The notes beneath the pieces are model-generated. The model made no database searches. It worked only from the letters and a program-made list of their open reading frames with translations, and was not told the origin of the DNA. A DNA stretch of 64,000 bases from Niallia circulans (GTDB taxonomy: Bacteria > Bacillota > Bacilli > Bacillales > Cytobacillaceae), in contig NZ_RIBP01000004.1 in NCBI RefSeq assembly GCF_007273535.1, positions 62,001 to 126,000 of the forward strand, read 5' to 3'. Positions 50,003 through 60,180 of this stretch are shown in pieces (position 1 is the first letter of the stretch; each line of letters begins with the position of its first letter). The position numbers and the translations under genes were made by a program.

Positions 50003-50095
50003 CCAGCTCGTTAAGTTGGAGAGTTTGTTTCCGTCTCGATATTTTGATATCTTGGGGAACCAAGCGAGATAATTCTATAACTAGCACTCTTTTTA
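50003..50095. ncRNA. Candidate structured RNA: three-way junction in the iol/araM gap
   Basis: A set of stems: CCAGCT/AGTTGG (50003-50019, one G-U pair if read on plus), AGAGT (50020-50024) with ACTCT (50086-50090), TCTCG (50034-50038) with CGAGA (50065-50069). The last closes ATAT-tttg-ATAT and CTTGG-ggaa-CCAAG hairpins. Plus strand then reads TTTTATTT. Both a plus-strand element with its own U-run and a minus-strand element ending at 49962-49991 are possible. No known family recognised. Confidence 0.4.
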
Positions 50096-50103
50096 TTTCT
50101 AAC

Positions 50104-50143
50104 AAAAAACCAACCTACTGTTCTTAGCAGCAGGTTGGTTTTT
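50104..50143 (-). terminator. Terminator of the arabinose operon (after araM)
   Basis: Minus-strand CCAACCTGCTG ... CAGTAGGTTGG (one G-U pair) followed by TTTTTT, 2 bp after the araM stop. Confidence 0.9.
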
Positions 50144-50144
50144 T

Positions 50145-51383
50145 CTATGCTTTTGCGGCATAGTCATACTCTGTTTGCAACACTTCGTTCAAGAACTTTA
50201 AGACTGTGTAACGGTCGCGCAGGTTGTGGGCATGCTTAAGGCTTTCCTGTACTAATGCGTCTGTAATGCCCAGCTCTTCTGGTGTTACTGGTCCTCCTAA
50301 GCTTTCCATTAGTTTTCTTGTGTCTGCGGGATCAGGTATCTCCTGAATGATTTGTTTTATTTTCTCTTTATTTTCTCTTATATTTACCAAGAGTTGCTCA
50401 TGATTTTCTTGAATGGCTGGATTGTTCAGGATATTTTCCAGATCGGCAAGGAACTTAGTCTTATATATAGAACTTAATAATATAGTAGTTACCCCGACTT
50501 TAGCTCCGTGAAGGACTTGGGGACGATTGTTTTTCAAAAGGTCCATTTCCCAGTAATGGGAGAGGTGATGCTCTCCTCCTGAAGCAGGATGTGATTGTCC
50601 GAACACGAGCATGGCAATTCCTGACTTAATCAGGCTTTCAATTAATATTATAATGCCTTCCTCGTCTGCTGCTGCAATTTTTTCTATATTATTTACACAT
50701 TCATCCAATGTCAGCTGTGTTATTTCTGCAGATAGCTCACAATATGGTGCGTTTGCAGCATAGCGCTCAAATTTCCAGTCAGCAAGTGACGTGTACTTTG
50801 CAATGACATCACCGACACCTGCTGCAATCATTTCTTTCGGTGCGTTTTTCAACACATCAATATCAGCAAAAACAGCGATTGGAGACGTCATTTGAAAGGT
50901 TTTCTTTTCCCCTCTGACAATAAGCGGTGCTCCTAATGATGTAAAGCCATCAACAGAAGGTGCAGTTGGAACAGAAATGAATGGGATATTTAAGGTAGCG
51001 CTGCAAAAGCGCGTGATATCATGAATCGTGCCAGATCCGACTGCAATCATTACATCACTTGTTTTCCCCGTCTCAAGCAGTACTTGGACAAGGGCTTTTT
51101 CATCTGCTACAACATCGCCATTTTCATCTGGAGTAATGTGGCAGGACGTCACCTTTATACCATCTGCTTTCAGCAATTCTGCTAATTTGTCTCCAGCTGC
51201 TTTCATTGTATTAGCATCAGCTACGATTTTAGGATATTTAAATGACTTCTTGGTAAGGAAGGGAGCTACCTTGTTCAGTGCTCCACTCTCAGCCACAATA
51301 CTTTCAATCGGTATTTCATTATGCTCATTTTGGCAGCTGCATGTTTTACTTAGATCATGAATTTCAGCAATAAACGTATCCAT
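50145..51383 (-). CDS. araM: sn-Glycerol-1-phosphate dehydrogenase, AraM/EgsA
   Basis: Reduces dihydroxyacetone phosphate to sn-glycerol 1-phosphate with NADH, an archaeal-type stereochemistry known in Bacillus. It is 412 aa; the iron-type alcohol dehydrogenase fold shows NAD motif VMIAVGSGTIHDITR near residue 110, SVPTAPSVDGFTSLGAPLI near 138, and metal His in PASGGEHHLSHYWE near 268. Last gene of the ara operon, as araM lies inside araABDLMNPQ in B. subtilis. The ATG at 51383 is preceded by GGAGGAG. Confidence 0.9.
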   Translation of the reverse strand: MDTFIAEIHDLSKTCSCQNEHNEIPIESIVAESGALNKVAPFLTKKSFKYPKIVADANTMKAAGDKLAELLKADGIKVTSCHITPDENGDVVADEKALVQVLLETGKTSDVMIAVGSGTIHDITRFCSATLNIPFISVPTAPSVDGFTSLGAPLIVRGEKKTFQMTSPIAVFADIDVLKNAPKEMIAAGVGDVIAKYTSLADWKFERYAANAPYCELSAEITQLTLDECVNNIEKIAAADEEGIIILIESLIKSGIAMLVFGQSHPASGGEHHLSHYWEMDLLKNNRPQVLHGAKVGVTTILLSSIYKTKFLADLENILNNPAIQENHEQLLVNIRENKEKIKQIIQEIPDPADTRKLMESLGGPVTPEELGITDALVQESLKHAHNLRDRYTVLKFLNEVLQTEYDYAAKA

Positions 51384-51421
51384 TGTCAGCTCCTCCTTTT
51401 ATTTCACCATGTCTGTTACTG

Positions 51422-52474
51422 CTACTGTAATAATGTTCCGAAACGATAGGTGGTGGTTGTTTTATATTCCTTATTAGCATCTATTATCCAGCTTGGAAAA
51501 TCAGGCTGGTTAATGGCGTCTGGAAGTCCTTGTGTTTCAAGACACAGTCCATGGTAGCGTTTTGCTGGCACATCGATAAATCTGTCGGACTCATCAATTT
51601 GGTTGCCTGTATATAGAACTACTCCTGCTTCATCGGTATTAATCGTAAGTGTTCTGCCAGACTCTTCGTCTACCAATAAAATTTCGTCACTTTTTTCTTT
51701 ATTTAATAGAAACGGATGATCATAGCCTTCACCAGCAAGTGAAATTTGTGCTTCTCTCGATTCAGGTCCTGTTTTAATTAGTCTTCCTTCCCTAAAGTCG
51801 AAGGCTGTATGAACGACATCTGCCACAACACCTGTCGGAATTAACTCATCATCTAATTCCAACACACGATCAGCGTCTATTGTCAGCTTATGGTTGAGAA
51901 TATCGCTTTTATAATTTCCGCTTAAGTTAAAATACGAATGATTTGTCATATTGATAATGGTCTTTTTATCAGAAATGCCGGAATAGCGGATAACCAGTTC
52001 ATTATTATTAGTCAGTAAATAAGTAACGGTAAGCTTTAGCTCTCCAGGATATCCTTCATCGCCATCAGGACTTGTATGTGTAAACTGCACGCCAATTGCG
52101 CCAGCTTCCTCAACAGGCTCCGCCTCCCAAACAACCGTGTTATAGCCTTTTATTCCGCCATGCAGGTGGTTCGGACCATCATTTTTAGCCAGTGTATAGC
52201 TCTGTCCGTCTAATTCAAAGGATGCTCCCTTAATTCTGCCTGCAATCCTACCAACAACCGCACCTAAAAAGTATGAATCCTTCTCGTATCCTGAAAGTGA
52301 ATCATATCCAAGGACAACATTCTCAATGTTCCCCTCTTTATTTGGTGTCAAAATGCTTGTGATAATACACCCGTAATTGATGAATGAAACCTCCATGCCA
52401 TTATCATTTGTGAGTTTATATTGATTTACGTCCTTGCTGTCGATTTTTCCATAAAGCTCTATTGTTGATTTCAT
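51422..52474 (-). CDS. Aldose 1-epimerase (mutarotase)
   Basis: Interconverts alpha and beta anomers of aldoses, here probably L-arabinose released by the arabinofuranosidases. It is 350 aa with GalM-family motifs: GPNHLHGGIKGYNTVVWEA near residue 92, TNHSYFNLSG near 177 (catalytic His), and the Glu in GLCLETQGLPDAIN near 305. ATG 52474 is chosen since AAGGATG gives proper spacing; an in-frame ATG lies 3 codons upstream. Placement between abf and araM favours an arabinose role over galactose. Confidence 0.87.
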   Translation of the reverse strand: MKSTIELYGKIDSKDVNQYKLTNDNGMEVSFINYGCIITSILTPNKEGNIENVVLGYDSLSGYEKDSYFLGAVVGRIAGRIKGASFELDGQSYTLAKNDGPNHLHGGIKGYNTVVWEAEPVEEAGAIGVQFTHTSPDGDEGYPGELKLTVTYLLTNNNELVIRYSGISDKKTIINMTNHSYFNLSGNYKSDILNHKLTIDADRVLELDDELIPTGVVADVVHTAFDFREGRLIKTGPESREAQISLAGEGYDHPFLLNKEKSDEILLVDEESGRTLTINTDEAGVVLYTGNQIDESDRFIDVPAKRYHGLCLETQGLPDAINQPDFPSWIIDANKEYKTTTTYRFGTLLQ

Positions 52475-52496
52475 CAAATTCATCCTTCCGTTTCAT

Positions 52497-54035
<1,539 letters not shown>

Positions 54036-54047
54036 TTATTAAGAAGT

Positions 54048-54317
54048 TTATACAACTTTATTCCATTTTCGATTTCCGATGTTTGGACAAGCTTTCCCTT
54101 TAAACTTGGCTCTATAGCGGATAATACAACCGCTATAGGCACATGTTGTTCCATATTGCAAGGAATCACAAGAGGAGCAAATACCAAGCCTCTCCTGATA
54201 GATGGAGTCACACACTAGCTTTTCAGGCGTTTCTGCTGCTTCTTCAAGCAGTTCCTCAATGACTTCCTCTGAAACTATCACACTTTCAACGCAGCCCTTG
54301 CATATATTTTTACCCAT
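54048..54317 (-). CDS. Small Cys-rich protein, DUF6171-like
   Basis: An 89-aa protein with eight Cys: CKGC near residue 6, one near 36, then CSSC near 47, and three more in the tail, spaced like a zinc ribbon or Fe-S binder. The pattern ERLGICSSCDSLQYGTTCAYSGC and RYRAKFKGKACP resembles the DUF6171 group of small proteins; function unknown. ATG 54317 has AAGGTGAG overlapping the end of the upstream GH51 gene (9-bp gap), so it is co-translated with the arabinan genes. Confidence 0.75.
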   Translation of the reverse strand: MGKNICKGCVESVIVSEEVIEELLEEAAETPEKLVCDSIYQERLGICSSCDSLQYGTTCAYSGCIIRYRAKFKGKACPNIGNRKWNKVV

Positions 54318-54326
54318 AGTCTCACC

Positions 54327-55817
54327 TTAATCTTCTGTAATTGCCAATGTGACAACAGACATTGGCGGAATGCTGACAGACAGCACACTTCCGTTAACTT
54401 CTACATCTTCAAACGCAACAGGCTTCACTGTTTCTGGTGCTTCAAAGCTGTTGTGGGCATTCATCACATCTGCTTTTATAATTGTGCCAGACACTTTAGC
54501 AGCATTGCTTAATCCACGTAAATCGAGCTCAAAAGTGTTTCCGTTAACATGGTCAATATTACAAAAACTCACATGGATGTTGCCATTTCCATCCTTCGAT
54601 GCTGTTACACTAACTTGCGGAAGAGTTTCTCCATTATATTCATACGTCCCGATTTGCGTATCCACACTCAACAGCTCTGCATCCTGATGGACTTTGTACA
54701 TATCAAAAACATGATATGTCGGTGTTAGAATCATGTCTTCTCCTTCCGTTAAAATCATTGCCTGCAGAACATTCACCGTTTGAGCGATATTTGTCATTTG
54801 GACACGATCACAGTGCTGATGGAAAATATTAAAATGCAATGCTGCAACAATTGCATCGCGAATTGTATTTTGCTGATACAGGAAGCCCGGATTAGTACCT
54901 GGTTCAACATCAAACCATGTGCCCCACTCATCAATGATCATGCCGACTCGTTTATCCGGATCATATCTATCCATGATGTTGCCATGCTTTGAAATCAATT
55001 CATCCATGTGAATCGCTTTCTTCATTGTGATGAACCATTCATCCTCAGGGAAGTTCAGTGCAGAACCTTTGCCAGTCCAGAAATCGCCTGGGATCGTGTA
55101 ATAATGAAGGCTTAGTCCATCCATAAGATGGCCTGCATTTTCCATTAATACTTCCGTCCAATTATAATCATCAACATTAGCACCGCCAGCAATCTTGTAA
55201 ATCTTGTTATCCCCATAATTTCTTACGTATGTTTGATAACGGCGATAAAGGTCTGCATAATATTCTGGTCGCATATTGCCGCCGCAGCCCCAGTTTTCAT
55301 TGCCAACACCAAAATAAGTAAGCTTCCATGGTTCATCTTTGCCATTTTCACGACGCCAATTAGCCATTGGTGACTCTCCTTCAAACGTCATGTATTCTAC
55401 CCATTCTGACATTTCTTGGACAGTGCCGCTCCCCACATTTCCGCAAATATACGGTTCCGTGCCTAACAGCTCACATAGCAGCATAAACTCATGTGTACCG
55501 AAATGATTATTTTCGACAACGCCGCCCCAATGTGTATTTACCATCCTTTTTCTGTCTTCTCTTGGGCCAATCCCATCCTTCCAATGATATTCGTCAGCAA
55601 AGCAGCCACCTGGCCATCTCAAGACAGGGATATTTATTTTTTTCAGTGCCGCTAATACGTCATTTCTGATTCCTTTTGTATTTGGAATTGGCGACTCCTC
55701 CCCAACCCATATTCCTTCATATATACATCTGCCTAAATGCTCAGCAAAATGTCCATATATATTTTTATTAATTTTGCCCTTTTTTACGTCAGTGTTGATG
55801 ATTACCTTATTTGCCAT
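54327..55817 (-). CDS. abf2: Intracellular alpha-L-arabinofuranosidase GH51 (second copy)
   Basis: A second GH51 of 496 aa, clearly diverged from the 52497-54005 copy. Acid/base Glu is in [19 protein letters not shown] near residue 175 and nucleophile in [14 protein letters not shown] near residue 294; [19 protein letters not shown] near 70 is the matching loop. It resembles the XsaA/Abf2 type of B. subtilis. The two copies probably split linkage preferences. SD AGGAGG; it follows araA after a 170-bp gap with a long hairpin. Confidence 0.92.
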   Translation of the reverse strand: MANKVIINTDVKKGKINKNIYGHFAEHLGRCIYEGIWVGEESPIPNTKGIRNDVLAALKKINIPVLRWPGGCFADEYHWKDGIGPREDRKRMVNTHWGGVVENNHFGTHEFMLLCELLGTEPYICGNVGSGTVQEMSEWVEYMTFEGESPMANWRRENGKDEPWKLTYFGVGNENWGCGGNMRPEYYADLYRRYQTYVRNYGDNKIYKIAGGANVDDYNWTEVLMENAGHLMDGLSLHYYTIPGDFWTGKGSALNFPEDEWFITMKKAIHMDELISKHGNIMDRYDPDKRVGMIIDEWGTWFDVEPGTNPGFLYQQNTIRDAIVAALHFNIFHQHCDRVQMTNIAQTVNVLQAMILTEGEDMILTPTYHVFDMYKVHQDAELLSVDTQIGTYEYNGETLPQVSVTASKDGNGNIHVSFCNIDHVNGNTFELDLRGLSNAAKVSGTIIKADVMNAHNSFEAPETVKPVAFEDVEVNGSVLSVSIPPMSVVTLAITED

Positions 55818-55880
55818 CTACTTTTTCCTCCTTTTATTCAAAAGCTATGTATGGAATAATCGTATGCGATAAAACGGCTG

Positions 55881-55935
55881 AAGTCAGAGCCTCCATTGTT
55901 CTAAAAATCTAGAATTGTAATGGAAGTTCTGACTT
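55881..55935 (-). repeat. Long intercistronic stem-loop between araA and abf2
   Basis: AAGTCAGA (55881-55888) pairs with TCTGACTT (55928-55935), TCCATT (55892-55897) with AATGGA, and TTCTA with TAGAA around a short loop. There is no T-run, so processing or mRNA protection of the araBDA part is more likely than termination. Confidence 0.6.
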
Positions 55936-55988
55936 ATCATGCTGTTTAACTGATTCCAAAAAGAATCTACTAACTTTTTTATTGCTTG

Positions 55989-57479
55989 TTATTTCAAGCG
56001 GTAGAACATATCGTTCCATTTCAACTCATTTTGGAATGCAATAGAGTTTGTGTCATTGTTTATGACAACAAGCTCGATGTCCACCAATTCTGCAAAGTCG
56101 CGCAGCTGCTCTGTTGAAACAACATAAGAGAAGCATGTATGATGGGCTCCGCCTGCTTGAATCCAATTTTCAACCGCTTGGCTTAAGGAAGGCTGTGTTT
56201 TCCACAACACTCTTGCAACTGGCAGATTTGGCATTTCTTCTTCTGGCTGTAGTGCATCCACTTCATTAACGAGAAGACGGAAACGGTGGCCAAGGTCAAT
56301 AATAGAAGCATTTAACGCCAAACCGCCTCTTCCATCAAATACGATACGTGCAGGATCCTCCTTGCCGCCAATACCAAGCGGATGAACCTCAATTTTCGGT
56401 TTTGTTGCCGAAATTGTTGGGCACACTTCAAGCATATGTGAGCCAAGAACCATTTCATTTTCCGGATCAAAATGGTACGTGTAATCCTCCATAAAGGAAG
56501 TTCCTTCATTACCAGCAACAATTTTCATTAGACGAACGAGCGCAGCTGTTTTCCAGTCTCCTTCACCTGCAAAGCCATAGCCTTGCTCCATCAGTCTTTG
56601 CACAGCTAACCCTGGAAGCTGTTTTATACCATGAAGGTCTTCAAATGTTGTTGTAAATGCAGTATAATTGCCTTCTTCAAGGAATGCCTTCATTCCTAAT
56701 TCGATTTTTGCTTGTTCACGGATAGACTCTCTGATTGGCCCTTCCTCTAAACCTGCTGGGACAATATCGTACTTCTCTTCATACTCAGTCAACAACGCAG
56801 AAAGGTCCTCATCACTTACTTCATTTATCTTAGCTACAAGATCTCCGACTCCATACCCGTTCACTGTCCAGCCTAATTTAATTTGGGCTTCAATCTTGTC
56901 GCCCTCTGTAACAGCTACTTGGCGCATATTATCTCCAAATCTAGCAACCTTTAATACTTTACTTTCTGAGAATGCCGCTGCTGTTCTCATCCAGCTTCCA
57001 ATCCGTCCGCGAATTTCGTCATTCTCCCAATGGCCAACGATGACCTTTCTGTTCAATTTCAATCTGCTTCCAATGAAGCCATGCTCTCTGTCACCATGTG
57101 CAGATTGGTTAAGGTTCATGAAGTCCATGTCAATTGACTCCCAAGGAATATCTCGATTGTATTGAGTCGCGAAATGCAATAAAGGTTTTTGTAATGCTGA
57201 TAAGCCTGCAATCCACATTTTTGATGGAGAGAATGTGTGCATCCACGTTATAATACCTGCACATGACTCATTTGCATTTGCCTCTAACGCAAGTCTTCTT
57301 ATAGAATCTGCATCCTTAACAACTGCTTTAAACCTTAGTTTATAGCTTAAAGAAGAAGATGCGTCCAACGCGTTGACCATTGTTTTTGAATGCTCCTCCA
57401 CCTGCTTCAATACATCTTCTCCGTATAAAAGCTGGCTTCCAGTAACAAACCAAAATTCGTACTCTCTTGTCTTTAACAT
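55989..57479 (-). CDS. araA: L-arabinose isomerase
   Basis: Converts L-arabinose to L-ribulose. It is 496 aa, matching B. subtilis AraA. It starts REYEFWFVTGSQLLYG; metal/catalytic Glu lie in GSRLKLNRKVIVGHW-following region and in GEGDWKTAALVRLMK near residue 306 and FMEDYTYHFDPENEMVLGSHMLEV near 331, with His in GAHHTCFSY near 448. ATG 57479 follows CCAGGAGGA. It comes 22 bp after araD. Confidence 0.95.
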   Translation of the reverse strand: MLKTREYEFWFVTGSQLLYGEDVLKQVEEHSKTMVNALDASSSLSYKLRFKAVVKDADSIRRLALEANANESCAGIITWMHTFSPSKMWIAGLSALQKPLLHFATQYNRDIPWESIDMDFMNLNQSAHGDREHGFIGSRLKLNRKVIVGHWENDEIRGRIGSWMRTAAAFSESKVLKVARFGDNMRQVAVTEGDKIEAQIKLGWTVNGYGVGDLVAKINEVSDEDLSALLTEYEEKYDIVPAGLEEGPIRESIREQAKIELGMKAFLEEGNYTAFTTTFEDLHGIKQLPGLAVQRLMEQGYGFAGEGDWKTAALVRLMKIVAGNEGTSFMEDYTYHFDPENEMVLGSHMLEVCPTISATKPKIEVHPLGIGGKEDPARIVFDGRGGLALNASIIDLGHRFRLLVNEVDALQPEEEMPNLPVARVLWKTQPSLSQAVENWIQAGGAHHTCFSYVVSTEQLRDFAELVDIELVVINNDTNSIAFQNELKWNDMFYRLK

Positions 57480-57500
57480 ATTAATTCCTCCTGGCAATAA

Positions 57501-58226
57501 TTAGTTTGAAGTTTCTTGTTTTGTTTCAGCTTTGTTTTGTCCGTAATATGCATTTGCACCATGTTTTCTTAAGTAATGCTTATCAAGCAAATATTGGTCG
57601 ATCCACTCAACACTTGGATTTAACTGCAGCGTGTGGAGCGCCATTTTAGCAACCTCCTCAAGCACAACAGCATTATGAACGGCATTGTCCGCATCTTTTC
57701 CCCAGCAAAACGGCGCATGGCCTGTCACTAAAATTCCCGGCAGCGCTTTTGGATCAATCCCCTCGTTACGAACTGTTTCGATGATGACATTGCCAGTTTC
57801 CAGCTCATACGCTCTGTTTACTTCATCCTCTGTCAGCTTTCGCGTACATGGAACCTCACCGTAAAAATAATCTGCATGTGTTGTTCCTAATGCTGGTATT
57901 CTTCTTCCAGCCTGCGCCCAGCTTGTTGCCCACGGAGAATGCGTATGTACAATTCCTCCAATTTCGGGAAACGCCCGGTATAAGGCAAGATGTGTTGCTG
58001 TATCTGAGGAAGGATTCAAATCACCTTCTACTATATTTCCATCAAGGTCTGTCACGACAAGGTCCTCAACCTTCAACTTGTCATAAGGAACGCCGCTTGG
58101 CTTAATGACAACAAGCCTGCTTTCTCTGTCAATTCCGCTTACATTCCCCCAAGTAAAAGTGACTAGATTATGCTGTGGCAGCATCAGGTTTGCCTCTAGC
58201 ACTTCCTGCTTAAGCTTCTCTAGCAT
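57501..58226 (-). CDS. araD: L-ribulose-5-phosphate 4-epimerase
   Basis: Converts L-ribulose 5-phosphate to D-xylulose 5-phosphate, which enters the pentose phosphate pathway. It is 241 aa, class II aldolase family, with zinc-binding His in [16 protein letters not shown] near residue 95 and the third His in the [13 protein letters not shown] stretch near 170. Its start overlaps the araB end by 17 bp; the SD AAGGAGG lies inside araB. Confidence 0.95.
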   Translation of the reverse strand: MLEKLKQEVLEANLMLPQHNLVTFTWGNVSGIDRESRLVVIKPSGVPYDKLKVEDLVVTDLDGNIVEGDLNPSSDTATHLALYRAFPEIGGIVHTHSPWATSWAQAGRRIPALGTTHADYFYGEVPCTRKLTEDEVNRAYELETGNVIIETVRNEGIDPKALPGILVTGHAPFCWGKDADNAVHNAVVLEEVAKMALHTLQLNPSVEWIDQYLLDKHYLRKHGANAYYGQNKAETKQETSN

Positions 58227-59913
58227 AGTTATCCTCCTTACTTGATAAAACAGATTCTTTTTTAATTTGCTTAATTGTTTTCATGACATTATTTTCGCCA
58301 CGTCCGAAGTAATCATAAAGACGAGCATACTCATCAAAGAGCTTTCCATAAACGCTTACATTAGTTTCGATTGGCTGATAAATATGATCTTTAATTCTGC
58401 CCATATCTTTAGCAGCTTCATTAATATGATCATATCCGCCTCTACTCTTACCTGCTGCTACAGCACCAAACATGGCACTTCCAAGTGCTGGCGTTTGTGA
58501 GGAAGCAGAAATCTTAATATCCATGTTCAGCACATCGGAATAAATTTGCATCATCAGTGCATTCTTTTCAGCAATGCCTCCTGCTGCATACACTTCATTA
58601 ACAGGCACACCGCTCGCTCGGAATGTTTCAACAATCATTTTTGTGCCATAGGCAGTTGCTTCAATAAGTGCACGATAAATTTCCTCTGGTTTTGTTAAAA
58701 GGGTTGCGCCAAGCAGAACACCAGTCAAGTCAACATCAACAAGTGTTGATCTGTTTCCGTTCCACCAATCAAGTGCAAGCAGTCCGCTTTCGCCAACATT
58801 CAGCTTACTTGCTTTTTCTGTCAGCAGCTGATGAATATTTACCCCTTTATCTTTCGCTTCCTGCTGGTAGCCTTCTGGAACACAATTCTCTGTAAACCAC
58901 TCAAAATGATCTCCAACACAAGACTGACCTGCTTCATATCCTAGGTATCCTGGTATTACACCATCTTCAACGACACCGCACATACCTGGCACAATTTCTT
59001 CAGTTTCACCAAGCAGGATGTGACATGTAGAAGTTCCCATAATCATAAGCAGCTTGCCTGCTTCTGTTATCCCAACTGCTGGTACGGCAACATGTGCATC
59101 GACATTAGCGACAGCAACTGCTGTGCCAGCCTTTAAGCCTGTTAGTTTTGCGGCTTTTTCCGTAATTTCTCCTGCCTTTGATCCGATTGAATAGATATCT
59201 GTGGACAGCTTTTCTTCTACTACATTTTCAAGCCTCGGATCGAGCGCTTTAAAGAATTCCTTGCTTGGATAGCCATCCTGCTTATGCCAAATTGCCTTAT
59301 AGCCTGCTGTACAGCTGTTTCGAGTGATTGTTCCCGTCAATTCGGAAATAACCCAGTCTGTTGCTTCAAGCACTTGATCTGCTGCCTCGTAAATATCTGG
59401 TGCTTCATTTAAGATTTGCCATATTTTCGGTATTGCCCATTCAGAAGATATTTTGCCGCCATAACGCTGCAAAAATGCCTCTCCGCGCTGTGCAGCAATT
59501 TCATTCAAGCGGTTTGCTTCATCCTGTGCCGCATGATGCTTCCATAATTTCACGTAGCTATGCGGATTTTGCTTAAACTCTGGCAGGAAACAAAGCGGAA
59601 TGCCGTTTTTGTCTATTGGCAGGACCGTACAAGCAGTAAAATCTATGCCAACTCCAATAACATCTTCGTTAGAAACATTTGCTTTCTGCAAAACTTCCGG
59701 AATCGTAAGCTGCAAAACTTCTAAATAATCTGCTGGATGCTGAAGCGCCCAGTCATGCTCCAGTTTTGTTGTCCCATCAGGCAGAAATTCGTCCATCACA
59801 CCATGTGTGTATTCTTTAACAGCAGTTGCCACCTCTCTGCCTGTACCTACCTCAACAAGAACTGCTCTTCCTGATTGCGTTCCATAATCTACACCTATTG
59901 AATACTTTGCCAT
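58210..59913 (-). CDS. araB: L-ribulokinase
   Basis: Phosphorylates L-ribulose with ATP. A 567-aa FGGY-family kinase; it starts [19 protein letters not shown] (ATP loop), with [13 protein letters not shown] near residue 86 (catalytic region) and [19 protein letters not shown] near 390; FGGY-like C-terminal motif [20 protein letters not shown] near 455. It overlaps araD. It has its own promoter with two AraR-like boxes at 60010-60099. Order araB-araD-araA differs from araA-B-D of B. subtilis. Confidence 0.95.
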   Translation of the reverse strand: MAKYSIGVDYGTQSGRAVLVEVGTGREVATAVKEYTHGVMDEFLPDGTTKLEHDWALQHPADYLEVLQLTIPEVLQKANVSNEDVIGVGIDFTACTVLPIDKNGIPLCFLPEFKQNPHSYVKLWKHHAAQDEANRLNEIAAQRGEAFLQRYGGKISSEWAIPKIWQILNEAPDIYEAADQVLEATDWVISELTGTITRNSCTAGYKAIWHKQDGYPSKEFFKALDPRLENVVEEKLSTDIYSIGSKAGEITEKAAKLTGLKAGTAVAVANVDAHVAVPAVGITEAGKLLMIMGTSTCHILLGETEEIVPGMCGVVEDGVIPGYLGYEAGQSCVGDHFEWFTENCVPEGYQQEAKDKGVNIHQLLTEKASKLNVGESGLLALDWWNGNRSTLVDVDLTGVLLGATLLTKPEEIYRALIEATAYGTKMIVETFRASGVPVNEVYAAGGIAEKNALMMQIYSDVLNMDIKISASSQTPALGSAMFGAVAAGKSRGGYDHINEAAKDMGRIKDHIYQPIETNVSVYGKLFDEYARLYDYFGRGENNVMKTIKQIKKESVLSSKEDNYAREA

Positions 59914-60009
59914 GTAATATACTCCCCTCTGATAAAGTATGCGTTTTCAAAAATAATAATCGGAATGTTGATTACTCTACTTCTTCATTCACATCACTTA
60001 TTAGTATTT

Positions 60010-60022
60010 TTATACGTACAAG
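60010..60022. promoter_or_regulatory. AraR-like operator, araB downstream site
   Basis: On the minus strand CTTGTACGTATAA, matching the ATTTGTACGTAC-type AraR core. It is the partner of the 60087-60099 site, 77 bp apart (about seven turns), which favours looping. Confidence 0.65.
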
Positions 60023-60086
60023 CATCAGCTTATTCTGTCATATACCGATTCCGAATTCATCCTTACAACCAAAATAACTTCATCAA

Positions 60087-60137
60087 CTTGTACGTATAAC
60101 CTTAATGCCATTCTAACATCTCTGGAGATTATTTCAA
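60087..60137 (-). promoter_or_regulatory. araBDA promoter and AraR-like operator
   Basis: Minus-strand TTGAAA (60137-60132), 16-bp spacer, TAGAAT (60115-60110). The AraR-like box CTTGTACGTATAA is on the plus strand at 60087-60099, directly after the expected start, in opposite orientation to the downstream box. Confidence 0.7.
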
Positions 60138-60180
60138 TCTCTTTTTTTCATTTTTTTAAAATTTTATACTTGTATGTTTT

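Noticed and set aside
49977..50143. IS-element remnant suggested by two similar CAGCAGGTT hairpins
   Set aside because: They are ordinary terminators differing in the outer stem, and no transposase fragment or target duplication is seen.
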